Assembly: GCA_022826515.1 (NCBI GenBank)
Contig: JAJDUT010000078.1
Span: forward strand, 84,501 to 148,500
DNA from: Candidatus Latescibacterota bacterium
GTDB taxonomy: Bacteria > Latescibacterota > UBA2968 > UBA8231
Direction of reading: 5' to 3'
Length of the DNA: 64,000 bases
Position 1 is the first letter of the stretch. The number at the start of each line of letters is the position of its first letter. Positions 25,190 through 33,911 of this stretch are shown here, in pieces. The position numbers and the translations under genes were made by a program. Under the pieces are notes generated by a model. It did not search any database. It was not told the origin of the DNA and saw only the letters and a program-made list of their open reading frames with translations.

Positions 25190-25456
25190 CTACTTGACGA
25201 CAGTTATATAGGGTTCGATGTCCTTTAGGCGCTGCATATCAATGCCCTTTATGTTGAGCAAGCCTTTTACATTGTGATAGGGGCGGCCCTCAATTATCCT
25301 CTGCGCCACTGCCGGCCCTATCCCGGGTAGCGTTTCCAACTGTGCGCGCGAGGCTGTATTAATATCGATGCGCTTTGCTTCGAGCTGAGAGAGTGTCGCA
25401 CAGCTAGTCCACAGCAGGGCCAGGACTACACAGCCCACAAAATTCCAGCGTTTCAT
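25190..25456 (-). CDS. ComEA-like helix-hairpin-helix protein, exported
   Basis: 88 residues. The signal-like N-terminus (MKRWNFVGCVVLALLWTSC) is followed by a single helix-hairpin-helix of the ComEA type (IDINTASRAQLETLPGIGPA, then a second hairpin GLLNIKGIDMQRLKDIEPYI). ComEA proteins bind incoming DNA in the periplasm. GGAGGT lies 4 nt before the ATG at 25456, fixing the start. It is the last gene of the minus-strand envelope cluster, which makes a role in DNA uptake or DNA tethering possible but unproven. Confidence 0.82.
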   Translation of the reverse strand: MKRWNFVGCVVLALLWTSCATLSQLEAKRIDINTASRAQLETLPGIGPAVAQRIIEGRPYHNVKGLLNIKGIDMQRLKDIEPYITVVK

Positions 25457-25518
25457 AAGCACCTCCATTGTGGCAATTTCGCGTTTTCCTTTGGCAGATT
25501 TTTGGCTCTTGAACCGCG

Positions 25519-27057
25519 TCACTGGGTGCGCTCTTTTTGCTTGCGCGCGAAAAGGCGTATCTGCTGCTGCGCCGCGAGTGAGTCTCCCACTTCTCGGTAG
25601 GCCACGGCCAAACTATAATGGGCACCGACATAGGTGGAATCGGCTCGCAAAACCGCCTTAAAATCGTCGATGGCCTCCCGGGCATTGCCCTCGCGCAGTT
25701 TGGCATTACCGAGGCCGTTTATTGCATCGACGTAGTTTTCCTTTATTGCCAAAGCGCGCTCATAGGCAGCACGGGCCTGCACCGGATAGTCTTTCATCAA
25801 ATAGGCGTTGCCGAGATTAAACCACGCCAGTGCATAGCCCTCATCTAAAGTTAGGGCTTGGCGATAGGCTGTGATGGCATCGTCAACCCGTTGCAGCCGC
25901 ATATAGGCCGTGCCCAAATTCTGCCAAGCCTGTATCTGGGCGGGGTTGATCTTCAGCGAGGCTTTGTACTCTTGAGCAGCCATTTCAGCAAAACCTAACT
26001 TCGCGTAGATCACGCCCAAGTTATAGCGGGCTACGGCATCGTCGGCGTGGCCTTTGAGGCGCAAACGCTGATCGCGAATGGTATCAAAATGTGGATCAAG
26101 GCGCTTGAACATCTCGATTTGTCTCTGCCCTTTGTCTGGCTTTCCCAGCTTCATGTACACTTTGGACAGGGTCAAGTGCGCTTCTGGATAGGCCGGATTC
26201 AGGGCGATGCTTTGCTCGAGTACAGCGGCCGCTGCGGCCTCTTTGCCTTGGTGGGCGAGCACCATTCCCAGCCCATTGAGCGCCTCTACAGCCGCCGAAT
26301 CGCGCTCGATGGCCGCGCGAAAGGCCGCCTCCGCTTCTTCGTGGCGATTCAACCGCATATAGATGTGCCCTAATGCCGTGCGGTAGCGGGCGCGCGTAGG
26401 TTCTATTTTGACGGCTTTGCTCGCCATGTCCACAGCCCGTTCGCATTGTCCCATCTTGGCACAGTACATATCCGCCAGACTGTAGTACACCAGCGCGTAT
26501 TCGGGGTCTATTTCCAGTGCTCGCTGCATGTGCTGGGCTGCGGTCTTGTAGTCGTGGTCGCGGGCATGTGCCACACCTAGATTGTAGTGGTCTGGAGCGT
26601 GATCGGGTGCCAATTTCAGCGCTTTTGCAAACGTCGCTCGCGCCCTATCATCGTCGTCCGTGCGCAAATAGAGTTGGCCGAGTTGGCGATAGACCGCGGC
26701 GCTGTCGGGCGCGAGCGCAATGGCTTTGCGATAGACGGCCAACGCCCGTTCCAGCTCGCCTTGCCGGGTCATGACTTCGCCGGCTCCGAGCAACGCACGT
26801 ACGTGCAGTGAGTCGATGCGGAAGGTTTCACTGAAATATCGCAGCGCTTCCCCATACACGGCGTGTTTTAAATAAAACGCCCCCAGTTCGTAGTGCGCTG
26901 CTACGTCGCTGGAATCGGCGCGAATGCGATCTAAATAACTCAGCTCTATCGCGCGCGGATCTTCCTTTTCCTCTATGATAGGAGTTTCTTCTATCGCGCC
27001 ACCGCAGCTAAGGGCTGTTATCCATGCCAGCCATAGCATGCCATTAAACCACTTCAC
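25519..27057 (-). CDS. TPR-repeat exported protein
   Basis: 512 residues, GTG start. The N-terminus (WLAWITALSCGG) is a signal peptide, probably a lipoprotein signal with the Cys at about residue 18. The rest is about twelve tetratricopeptide repeats (AHYELGAFYLKHAVYGEALRY, VYRQLGQLYLRTDDDDRARA, AHYSLAVAYREVGDSLAAQQ). TPR arrays are protein-binding scaffolds. It is encoded directly downstream of the CRTAC1-type gene; TPR and CRTAC1/ASPIC genes are often neighbours in Planctomycetes and Acidobacteria. Confidence 0.85.
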   Translation of the reverse strand: MKWFNGMLWLAWITALSCGGAIEETPIIEEKEDPRAIELSYLDRIRADSSDVAAHYELGAFYLKHAVYGEALRYFSETFRIDSLHVRALLGAGEVMTRQGELERALAVYRKAIALAPDSAAVYRQLGQLYLRTDDDDRARATFAKALKLAPDHAPDHYNLGVAHARDHDYKTAAQHMQRALEIDPEYALVYYSLADMYCAKMGQCERAVDMASKAVKIEPTRARYRTALGHIYMRLNRHEEAEAAFRAAIERDSAAVEALNGLGMVLAHQGKEAAAAAVLEQSIALNPAYPEAHLTLSKVYMKLGKPDKGQRQIEMFKRLDPHFDTIRDQRLRLKGHADDAVARYNLGVIYAKLGFAEMAAQEYKASLKINPAQIQAWQNLGTAYMRLQRVDDAITAYRQALTLDEGYALAWFNLGNAYLMKDYPVQARAAYERALAIKENYVDAINGLGNAKLREGNAREAIDDFKAVLRADSTYVGAHYSLAVAYREVGDSLAAQQQIRLFARKQKERTQ

Positions 27058-27078
27058 GTTCGCCTTGTCCTTTTGGTC

Positions 27079-28821
27079 CTATAGTTTTTCCGGCTCTCGG
27101 ACGGTGAGGAACTGGTCAGCCGCCACGTCTTCCAACACCTGCTCAACCCCACTTGGCCAGCGAATCTCCACCCGATCCACCCGCGTGTGGGTCCCCAAGC
27201 CAAAGTGCACCCGCAGCGCATTCTGCGACAGATACGAACTGCCCGAACGCACTTCTTCGACTTGGTGTAGGTCGCCGGCTACTACCTGGATGCGCGCGCC
27301 GATGCCGTCGCGGTTGCTGTGGGTGCCTATGGTGCGCACCGACAGCCAGTGCTGGCGGTTGCCGCCGTCGTTGCGCAGCAGCAGGCCGCGCTGGTTGTTG
27401 TTGCTGACGAACAGGTCAAGGTCGCCGTCGTTGTCGTAGTCGGCGGTCGCTGATCCGCGTCCGACCCAGGCGGTGGCCAAGCCCGGCGAGTCGGTGCTGA
27501 CGTCGGTAAAGGTGCCGTCGCCGTTGTTGTGAAATAGCTGATCCTGCTGCGCGTAGGAAGGTCCGGCGCGGTCGATAATTTCTATATTTGGTTCGACGTG
27601 TCCGTTGGCTAGGAACAGGTCGAGGTCGCCGTCGTTGTCGTAGTCGAGAAAGTCCGTGCCAAAGGTCAATGTCGAGAAGGTCGGTTCGTCTAGTTTGGAC
27701 TCGTGTATCTGGTCTTTAAACACATCGCCTCGCTCGTTTTTTAACAGGCGACAGTGCTCCCACTGGAAGTTGCAGACGACGATATCGAGGAGTCCGTCTC
27801 GGTCGTAGTCGCCAAAATCTGTGCCCATGCCTGCCTCGGGTTTGCCGTCCGGGCTGAAGGCGACGCCGGAATTCAGCCCAATATTGGAAAACCGCGTCCC
27901 CCCCTCGTTGCGAAAAAGGAAGTTCGGGGTCATATCATTGGCGACGAACAGATCTGCATCGCCGTCTGCGTCGTAATCGCCAAATACTACGCCGAGTTGG
28001 CGACAGCGGTCGTTATAAACGCCTATTTCTTTTGTCACGTCGGCAAACGTTCCATTCCCCTCATTGCGGTACATAATTCCCGACGCACCCTCGTACTGAC
28101 CGGGACCGCAATAGACGCGTATGGAACCGTGCCTGCACTCTTTGTGGTTTTCGAGGGTAAAATCGGTATTGTTGGAAACGTAGAGGTCGAGATCGCCATC
28201 GTTGTCGATGTCGGCAAAGGCCGCGCTCATACTCAAGCGCTCGTCGCCGATGCCAGCGGTCTCTGTCGCATCGGCAAATGAACCGTCGCCGTTATTGCGA
28301 TACAACACATTGGCCCCGAAGTTCGTGACATAGAGATCCACGTGACCGTCGTTGTCGTAATCTCCCGCGCAGACACCCATGCCATATCCTTCATCGCCGA
28401 CACCTGCTTCTTCTGTTATTTCCTCGAACTTCCCGTTGCCCTTGTTTCGATACAGGACATTTTTCGGCACGCGCCGCTCCAAAAAACCCGGCAATACGGC
28501 CCCATTGACTAAGTATAAGTCTTCGTCACCGTCGCTGTCGTAGTCGATAAAAGCCGCTCCCGAGCCATAGGTCTCCACGTAGTAGAAACGACCGCTACCG
28601 CCGTTCACATGTGCAAAATGGATACCGGCATCGGACGTGACATCGACGAATTTCGGCAGTGTATTTCTAGCCAATTTGGGCGCAGTGGCTGCTGTCGATG
28701 GCGCGGAAGTTTCATTTGAGCACCCCACGATCAGCGCCATACCCCAGCTAAAGAGAGCCGCAACGATGGGCATATAGAAAGAGCATATATCGCGGGAAGT
28801 ATGCAGTCGATGCAATTCCAT
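27079..28821 (-). CDS. CRTAC1/ASPIC-UnbV family FG-GAP propeller protein
   Basis: 580 residues. A hydrophobic N-terminus ends in ALIVGC, a plausible lipobox. The main part is a seven-bladed FG-GAP/VCBS propeller, seen as repeated D-x-D-x-D-G-D-x-D-L-[YF] loops (DYDSDGDEDLYLVNG, DYDNDGHVDLYVTNFG, DIDNDGDLDLYVSNN). The C-terminus is an ASPIC/UnbV domain (GIGARIQVVAG, SGSSYLSQNALRVHFGLG, VEIRWPSG). Such proteins are exported and thought to bind calcium and other proteins or polymers. The start is ambiguous: an internal ATG at 28773 is equally possible. Confidence 0.85.
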   Translation of the reverse strand: MELHRLHTSRDICSFYMPIVAALFSWGMALIVGCSNETSAPSTAATAPKLARNTLPKFVDVTSDAGIHFAHVNGGSGRFYYVETYGSGAAFIDYDSDGDEDLYLVNGAVLPGFLERRVPKNVLYRNKGNGKFEEITEEAGVGDEGYGMGVCAGDYDNDGHVDLYVTNFGANVLYRNNGDGSFADATETAGIGDERLSMSAAFADIDNDGDLDLYVSNNTDFTLENHKECRHGSIRVYCGPGQYEGASGIMYRNEGNGTFADVTKEIGVYNDRCRQLGVVFGDYDADGDADLFVANDMTPNFLFRNEGGTRFSNIGLNSGVAFSPDGKPEAGMGTDFGDYDRDGLLDIVVCNFQWEHCRLLKNERGDVFKDQIHESKLDEPTFSTLTFGTDFLDYDNDGDLDLFLANGHVEPNIEIIDRAGPSYAQQDQLFHNNGDGTFTDVSTDSPGLATAWVGRGSATADYDNDGDLDLFVSNNNQRGLLLRNDGGNRQHWLSVRTIGTHSNRDGIGARIQVVAGDLHQVEEVRSGSSYLSQNALRVHFGLGTHTRVDRVEIRWPSGVEQVLEDVAADQFLTVREPEKL

Positions 28822-28867
28822 TAACCGGCGCAGACATCAGACTGCACAAAGGCAGATTTGTCAGGCG

Positions 28868-31522
28868 TTATTGCAATCCGGCAAACATACTCAGAAACAG
28901 CACTAGATCCGTCGTCGTCTCGTCGCGGAAATCGCGCCGCTCCCAGCGTCCGCCGATGTTGGTCATCAGGCGATAGCCCAGATAGTCCGAGCGATTGGAT
29001 AGCTGTGCAGCAATCACAAACTGTTCAAAATCGTCCACATATCCGGCGGGCAGTGGATCAGTCCGTTCGACCATATTCCTGAAAATCTCGTACTCGATGC
29101 CGGACTCTAGGCGCATCGTGCTGATCAGTTCCTGTTGCCACACAAAGAAGAAAATTTCCGACAGCTCGTTATTTTCCAGCTCGGTTTTATCCGTGGGCGA
29201 GCGCCGCTTGTAGAGCTGTTTCCACCTAGGCCACAGCACGTGTTTACCTATCGGAATGGGCAAATCCGCCTTGGTGATCAGCGCGAGGAGCTTCTCGTCC
29301 TGCCAATTTGCTGGTTGCTGGTCTCCGCGCTGGTGATATATCTCGTACTTCAGCTTGGTTTCCAGATTGAGCGGGGCATATTTGCGCGTACGCGCACTCA
29401 GAAAGGAGGTGTTGATCAGCGCATCCTGCGCGATCATAGGATCGACGAATGGGCGCATATCGCCCCGCGTGCGCGGACTCTGTACCCATAAAATAATGTC
29501 TTCGGGGATATTGTCCTTGACGCGGCGAAGACCGTTGTAGAGCTGCATCTGCAAACCGTGGCGGGGCACCTCGTGCGTCAGCGTCAGCAAACCGTAGAGT
29601 GACTGGTTGCGGCGATTGCTGCTCAGCAGCCACTCGCGCAGGCGACCGACCATTATGCGGCTACCCGGCTTGAGTTCGGCACCACCGTAGAAGTTGTAAC
29701 CTCGGTGGTCGCGCGGATACGGATAGTCTGCTTCCTCATCGTTTTCAAAGCGGTCGATCACGGTATTGTTGTTCATGTCCGTGCCGTAGAGAAACTCCAG
29801 CGGGTCGACGTCGTAGCGCACGAAGGGCTCCAAATAGTCCGGCATGCCGTTGTCGTTCTGGTTGAAGTCCGACACTAGGTCGTTGTTCTCGTCGTAGCCG
29901 GGAAAGACGGCCACGTCAGCCCGCTGGATCAGCAAGCGCTCCGACGAGGAACTGCTAAAGGTGCGCCTGCGCCAGTCGGGGAAGCGGTCCTGGTCGTCGT
30001 TGTCGTCGACGAATTCGTAAACGTTGTTTACAGAACTTTCGTAGTTAATGCGCCCGTTGCTGTCGGGCACGAACATAAATGTCTGATAGCCCGGGTCCAT
30101 GCTAAAAATTTCGCCATAGGCAAACCACGGGTACACATTGTGCGACGCCGTTGCGTAGTAGCCCTCTGCGCTCTCTTTCCCCAGCGCCTGATTGTAGGTG
30201 AAATTCTGGTTGGGGAAGCGGCGGTATTTGCGGTTGACGTTGTATTCGGCGCGTAGGTTAAACCCGCCGAAGAGGTCGTCGATTTCCATGGTGAGACCGG
30301 CGACTTCGTTGGCCGTCGGCAAGCCGTAGCTAAAGCGCACCACGCGCTGGTTGGAGCCGTCCTTGATGTTTTTCTCTGCACGGGTGACGGGCAAAAATAC
30401 AGGTTCGCCTGTGTTGTTGACCTGCATATTGGAAGTGACTTCAACAGCATAGTCATTGGCTAAGACCAATTCGATCTCAATTTTTTTGATTTCCTTGAAG
30501 TCGATGATTTCGTCTTCGCCGGGAATAGGCGTAAAGTCGCGCTCGATATCATAGGTAATGATGATGTTGTTGCCGCCGCTGGCCTCCCAGCGTCCCTGCC
30601 GCCGGATGCCGCCGTCAACCAGCGCCCGGTCGGAGATTTCAGGATGCTCTACGCCATTTATGTACACGCGGTGCAGAAAGAGCAATGCTCCCCCCTCGCC
30701 GTCCTCGGGCGAATCGTCGGACAGACGCACTAGGAGGCGCTGCACGTTGCCCGCCTGCAGGTTGCCGCCGAGCGTGCCCTTGAGAGAGTTGTTGCCGAAG
30801 CTCTCCGAGCTATTCCAGTGCCCGGCGTTGACGTAGGTCGTGCCCAGCTTGATAAAGTCGCCGATTTGGGCCGTACCGCGCAGGCCAAGCAAATTGGTGA
30901 AGATCGTCCGCACTGTGGCCCCTTGGTCGCGGTTGGTCGCCGTGGCTGCCAGCGCGGGGTTGTCGGTGCGCGAGGCGATTAGCGTCAGGGCGTATTTATC
31001 GGAGAGGAAATCCCACTGCACGCCGTTGAACAGTGGCTTGGAAAAGGTCATCGGCGTTAGCGTCGTTCTTAGCTGCTCGCCCACGGTCAATGCCATGTGG
31101 TATTGGCCCTGCGACGCCGTTGAAATGACTAGGTTGTTGAACCAGTTATTGAACTCCACAGACTTGTCGATCGCGCTACCCGTTTCCGTGGGGTGCTGCT
31201 GCGCCCACTCGTAGATTCTCCAGCCGCGCGTGATGTAATTGCCGTAGATATCGTAAAAGCGCTGGCCCTGTAGTACGATGTCGGTATAGCGCTCGTAGCG
31301 ATCCCTGGCGTAGTTGGTGTACTCCCAGTTTTTCCATCCGTAGATATCGTAGAGCGTCTGGGGCAGATACCACTTCCGCATAGTCGGCGTGATGGTCTGG
31401 GGCGATATCCGCACACCGCTGGTGACATAGGGGTTGAGAAAACCCGATTGCAGGCCTTCGGCTAATAGTCCACCTGCCAAAAGGCAACCCGTTAGCAGGG
31501 CACCGAAAAACTTCTGGCCCAT
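28868..31522 (-). CDS. Large exported protein, predicted outer-membrane barrel with Asp/Asn calcium-type loops
   Basis: 884 residues from the ATG at 31522 (GGGAGGGA ribosome binding site; the 11 upstream codons lack support). A signal peptide (GALLTGCLLAGGLLAEG) comes first. The body has many short alternating strands with aromatic ends (RKWYLPQTLYDIYGWKNWEY, TIFTNLLGLRGTAQIGDFIK) and ends SMFAGLQ, suggestive of a beta barrel or OM-bound scaffold. Around residues 540-590, DENNDLVSDFNQNDNG and TDMNNNTVIDRFENDE look like calcium-binding loops. I do not recognise the family. It lies in the middle of the envelope cluster. Confidence 0.65.
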   Translation of the reverse strand: MGQKFFGALLTGCLLAGGLLAEGLQSGFLNPYVTSGVRISPQTITPTMRKWYLPQTLYDIYGWKNWEYTNYARDRYERYTDIVLQGQRFYDIYGNYITRGWRIYEWAQQHPTETGSAIDKSVEFNNWFNNLVISTASQGQYHMALTVGEQLRTTLTPMTFSKPLFNGVQWDFLSDKYALTLIASRTDNPALAATATNRDQGATVRTIFTNLLGLRGTAQIGDFIKLGTTYVNAGHWNSSESFGNNSLKGTLGGNLQAGNVQRLLVRLSDDSPEDGEGGALLFLHRVYINGVEHPEISDRALVDGGIRRQGRWEASGGNNIIITYDIERDFTPIPGEDEIIDFKEIKKIEIELVLANDYAVEVTSNMQVNNTGEPVFLPVTRAEKNIKDGSNQRVVRFSYGLPTANEVAGLTMEIDDLFGGFNLRAEYNVNRKYRRFPNQNFTYNQALGKESAEGYYATASHNVYPWFAYGEIFSMDPGYQTFMFVPDSNGRINYESSVNNVYEFVDDNDDQDRFPDWRRRTFSSSSSERLLIQRADVAVFPGYDENNDLVSDFNQNDNGMPDYLEPFVRYDVDPLEFLYGTDMNNNTVIDRFENDEEADYPYPRDHRGYNFYGGAELKPGSRIMVGRLREWLLSSNRRNQSLYGLLTLTHEVPRHGLQMQLYNGLRRVKDNIPEDIILWVQSPRTRGDMRPFVDPMIAQDALINTSFLSARTRKYAPLNLETKLKYEIYHQRGDQQPANWQDEKLLALITKADLPIPIGKHVLWPRWKQLYKRRSPTDKTELENNELSEIFFFVWQQELISTMRLESGIEYEIFRNMVERTDPLPAGYVDDFEQFVIAAQLSNRSDYLGYRLMTNIGGRWERRDFRDETTTDLVLFLSMFAGLQ

Positions 31523-31563
31523 TTGTTCCCTCCCTTTTTTACTGCTGTGCAACACGCTGATTA

Positions 31564-33882
31564 TTAATAGGCCAAACTAATGGCGCGATATACCGACTGG
31601 TCTCCAGAGTCGGCTTCCATCTGGATACGGCAGATGTACACACCCGGCGGCAAAACCGCTCCCGCAGCGTCCCGGCCATCCCACGCGAAACCCGCGGCAC
31701 CTAGGTCGAGCGTCCGCAGGTGCGATCCGGTTAGGTCGTAGATAGCCACGTTGGGATTGCCCTCAACCTGGACCACGATAAAGTCGATTTGCGCTTCGTC
31801 GTTTACGCCATCGCCGTTGGGCGTAACGACCGGCGTCACCTGCACGTTGCGCAGCAAATTCCCACCGGCCACGTCGGGCACAAAAACGATCATCGAGCGC
31901 GGCTCGAAGGGTTCGACGCCTTGGCGCACATTCTGTTGGCTGTCCCCAGCCCAGGCCTCAAAGAGAGTGGCATTGGTCGTTATCTGCGCGGTAAACAGCA
32001 CTTCCACTGAATCCTCCCGCACCCGCTCCGGTAGTCCGACTTTTAACAGCCCGTCCGCTAGTTCAACGTCCCTCGGCTGCACGTTTTGTCCGCCGACTCG
32101 TACACCAACCTCTTGCACCTCGCCCGGCACTTGGATAAAGATCTCGTCAAAGCCTTGGTCGTTGCGCGCAAAGGTCGGTTGCAGCAAATACGTAAAACGC
32201 TGTAGTGAATCTAGTCCGACCTCGCGCGGCAATATGCGCGCGGCAATGCCGCCGCTGACGAGGGGATCGTCGAATTCTAGGGTCAGGGAACGCAATACCG
32301 GCGTTAGCTGCGGATCGTCGTTGGCCAGTTGAATCTGCAGTTGCAGAAATTGTCTGGGCGTAGGCGAGAGAAATGCCTCCTCGGGAAAATCATAGGGCTG
32401 GCTCCAGCCGCTCCAATCCGGCCCCTTGAGCTTGAGGGTGTCGATGCGCCCGCGCACACTTTTGGGCAGCTTGCCAAAACGGGCCGAATCCAGTTCCGTG
32501 CCGTTCTTGTGATAGTACTTCTTTTGCAGTTCAAAAGTATTGCCGGTCTGCGAGCGAATTTCGATCTGCGTACCAGCGGGTAAATCGGCGTCCCACGACA
32601 GCTTGCGCACGCTCTTCATGGAGCCTAGGTCGATGAAGTCCGACACCATTTCCGTCGCCGCCACGTGTCCTTCGCCGTGGAGTATGTATTCAAAAACCGA
32701 TTGGCGGATCTGCAGGCGCGTTGGAATGCCGCTGCGGTGGTAGAAGATATGGCGAACTTTCCGCAGCGGGAATGCAAAGTGATACGACTGTTGGTTGGGG
32801 AACCTATCGTTGAATACGTCGCTGAGTTCCTGGTAGTCGAAATTGCTGCGAATGCGGTCGCTGGTCAGGCCGCTGGCGGGCGTACCGTCCGAGGTGGTGA
32901 GGATAAATAGCTTGGCCCCGTGCCCGTGGGAGCCACGAGACCCTTCGCCGTCTCCGACCGTCAGGTCTAGGTGGGAAAGGTGATCTACCCAGAACGTGGC
33001 CCCCAGATCCCATTCAAACCAATCGCCGTCTTCGACGTAGGTCCTGAGATTGCCCTCCTTGGCTTGGTCGCCACCGACGGCAGCTCGCCAGTTGGTATTG
33101 ACATCCCCATCGAAGATCGTACCTATCTTGTCTCCGCTCCGCCCCGCTCGCACTGACCCGCCCCGTTCCACTGTACCTATGGCGAGATTATCACCCAGTG
33201 CATCCACTTCGATCTCAGCTAGCGCTGCGCCTAAGTTTTTTTCTGTGGGGACTAGGCGCACATGGTGGACGAGGTTAAAATCCAGTGTGTCCTGTTCTAT
33301 GAGGTGCTCGCCGCTGGCCAGACCCAACTCAATTCGTTTCAGATCGACCTCAAAAACGCGCTCTACATTGGGTGTGGTGGTGACGGCGACCGGGTGGTAG
33401 GTCACGCCATAACGCGTATCTACACCGTTACTTATGTACGTAGTGAAATTGCGAAAGGGCTTGGCGTCGGGTGTGTCTGGAAAGACAAAGCGCAACTTGC
33501 GCGCCAATACCGGCCGTCCGAGGTCGATTTCGATCCACCAATCATCTAGCGGATCGTCGGCAGACGGCTGCCACCAAGTCGATGGATCTTGGTCGATAAT
33601 GTTAGCCGCGTCTTGGGGGTTTGAGTTGACTGCGCGGATGCCACCAAAAACCTGTTTCTTGCCTTCGCTATGGGAAAACTCTGCAGCATCGGCTACGGCG
33701 TTTATGTTGCGGCGCATCCACGCTAGGCTAATGCTGCCGTCGTCGGCAATTTCGAGTGTACCCTTGGGAATGGCCCACGTCTGCCAGTCCGCCGGGCTAC
33801 TCAGGCGCAGTTCGTCGGCATAGGCCCCTGCTGCACACAGGGTAGCGACGAGCAAAGTACGAATCGCAGTGAATTTTCTCAT
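31564..33882 (-). CDS. Surface protein with discoidin-like domains and TPNGD C-terminal domain (paralogue 1)
   Basis: 772 residues from the ATG at 33882, with GAGGA upstream. Signal peptide MRKFTAIRTLLVATLCAAGA. Two F5/8-type-C-like regions are suggested by DDWWIEIDLGRPVLARKL and DWFEWDLGATFWVDHLSHLD. The C-terminal 85 residues carry VTPNGDGVND, YDLTGSHLRTLD, WDGRDAAG and LPPGVYICRI, a FlgD/CHU_C-type Ig fold like those used as sorting domains in type IX secretion. It ends ISLAY, matching paralogues 2 and 3. It is likely displayed on the cell surface and binds carbohydrate or other polymers. Confidence 0.8.
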   Translation of the reverse strand: MRKFTAIRTLLVATLCAAGAYADELRLSSPADWQTWAIPKGTLEIADDGSISLAWMRRNINAVADAAEFSHSEGKKQVFGGIRAVNSNPQDAANIIDQDPSTWWQPSADDPLDDWWIEIDLGRPVLARKLRFVFPDTPDAKPFRNFTTYISNGVDTRYGVTYHPVAVTTTPNVERVFEVDLKRIELGLASGEHLIEQDTLDFNLVHHVRLVPTEKNLGAALAEIEVDALGDNLAIGTVERGGSVRAGRSGDKIGTIFDGDVNTNWRAAVGGDQAKEGNLRTYVEDGDWFEWDLGATFWVDHLSHLDLTVGDGEGSRGSHGHGAKLFILTTSDGTPASGLTSDRIRSNFDYQELSDVFNDRFPNQQSYHFAFPLRKVRHIFYHRSGIPTRLQIRQSVFEYILHGEGHVAATEMVSDFIDLGSMKSVRKLSWDADLPAGTQIEIRSQTGNTFELQKKYYHKNGTELDSARFGKLPKSVRGRIDTLKLKGPDWSGWSQPYDFPEEAFLSPTPRQFLQLQIQLANDDPQLTPVLRSLTLEFDDPLVSGGIAARILPREVGLDSLQRFTYLLQPTFARNDQGFDEIFIQVPGEVQEVGVRVGGQNVQPRDVELADGLLKVGLPERVREDSVEVLFTAQITTNATLFEAWAGDSQQNVRQGVEPFEPRSMIVFVPDVAGGNLLRNVQVTPVVTPNGDGVNDEAQIDFIVVQVEGNPNVAIYDLTGSHLRTLDLGAAGFAWDGRDAAGAVLPPGVYICRIQMEADSGDQSVYRAISLAY

Positions 33883-33911
33883 GGTACATCCTCGTGGTAT
33901 GTGCAATCCGT

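Noticed and set aside
28868..31522. SprA homologue
   Set aside because: The protein is far shorter than SprA and I could not see its repeated motifs, so the name is not used.
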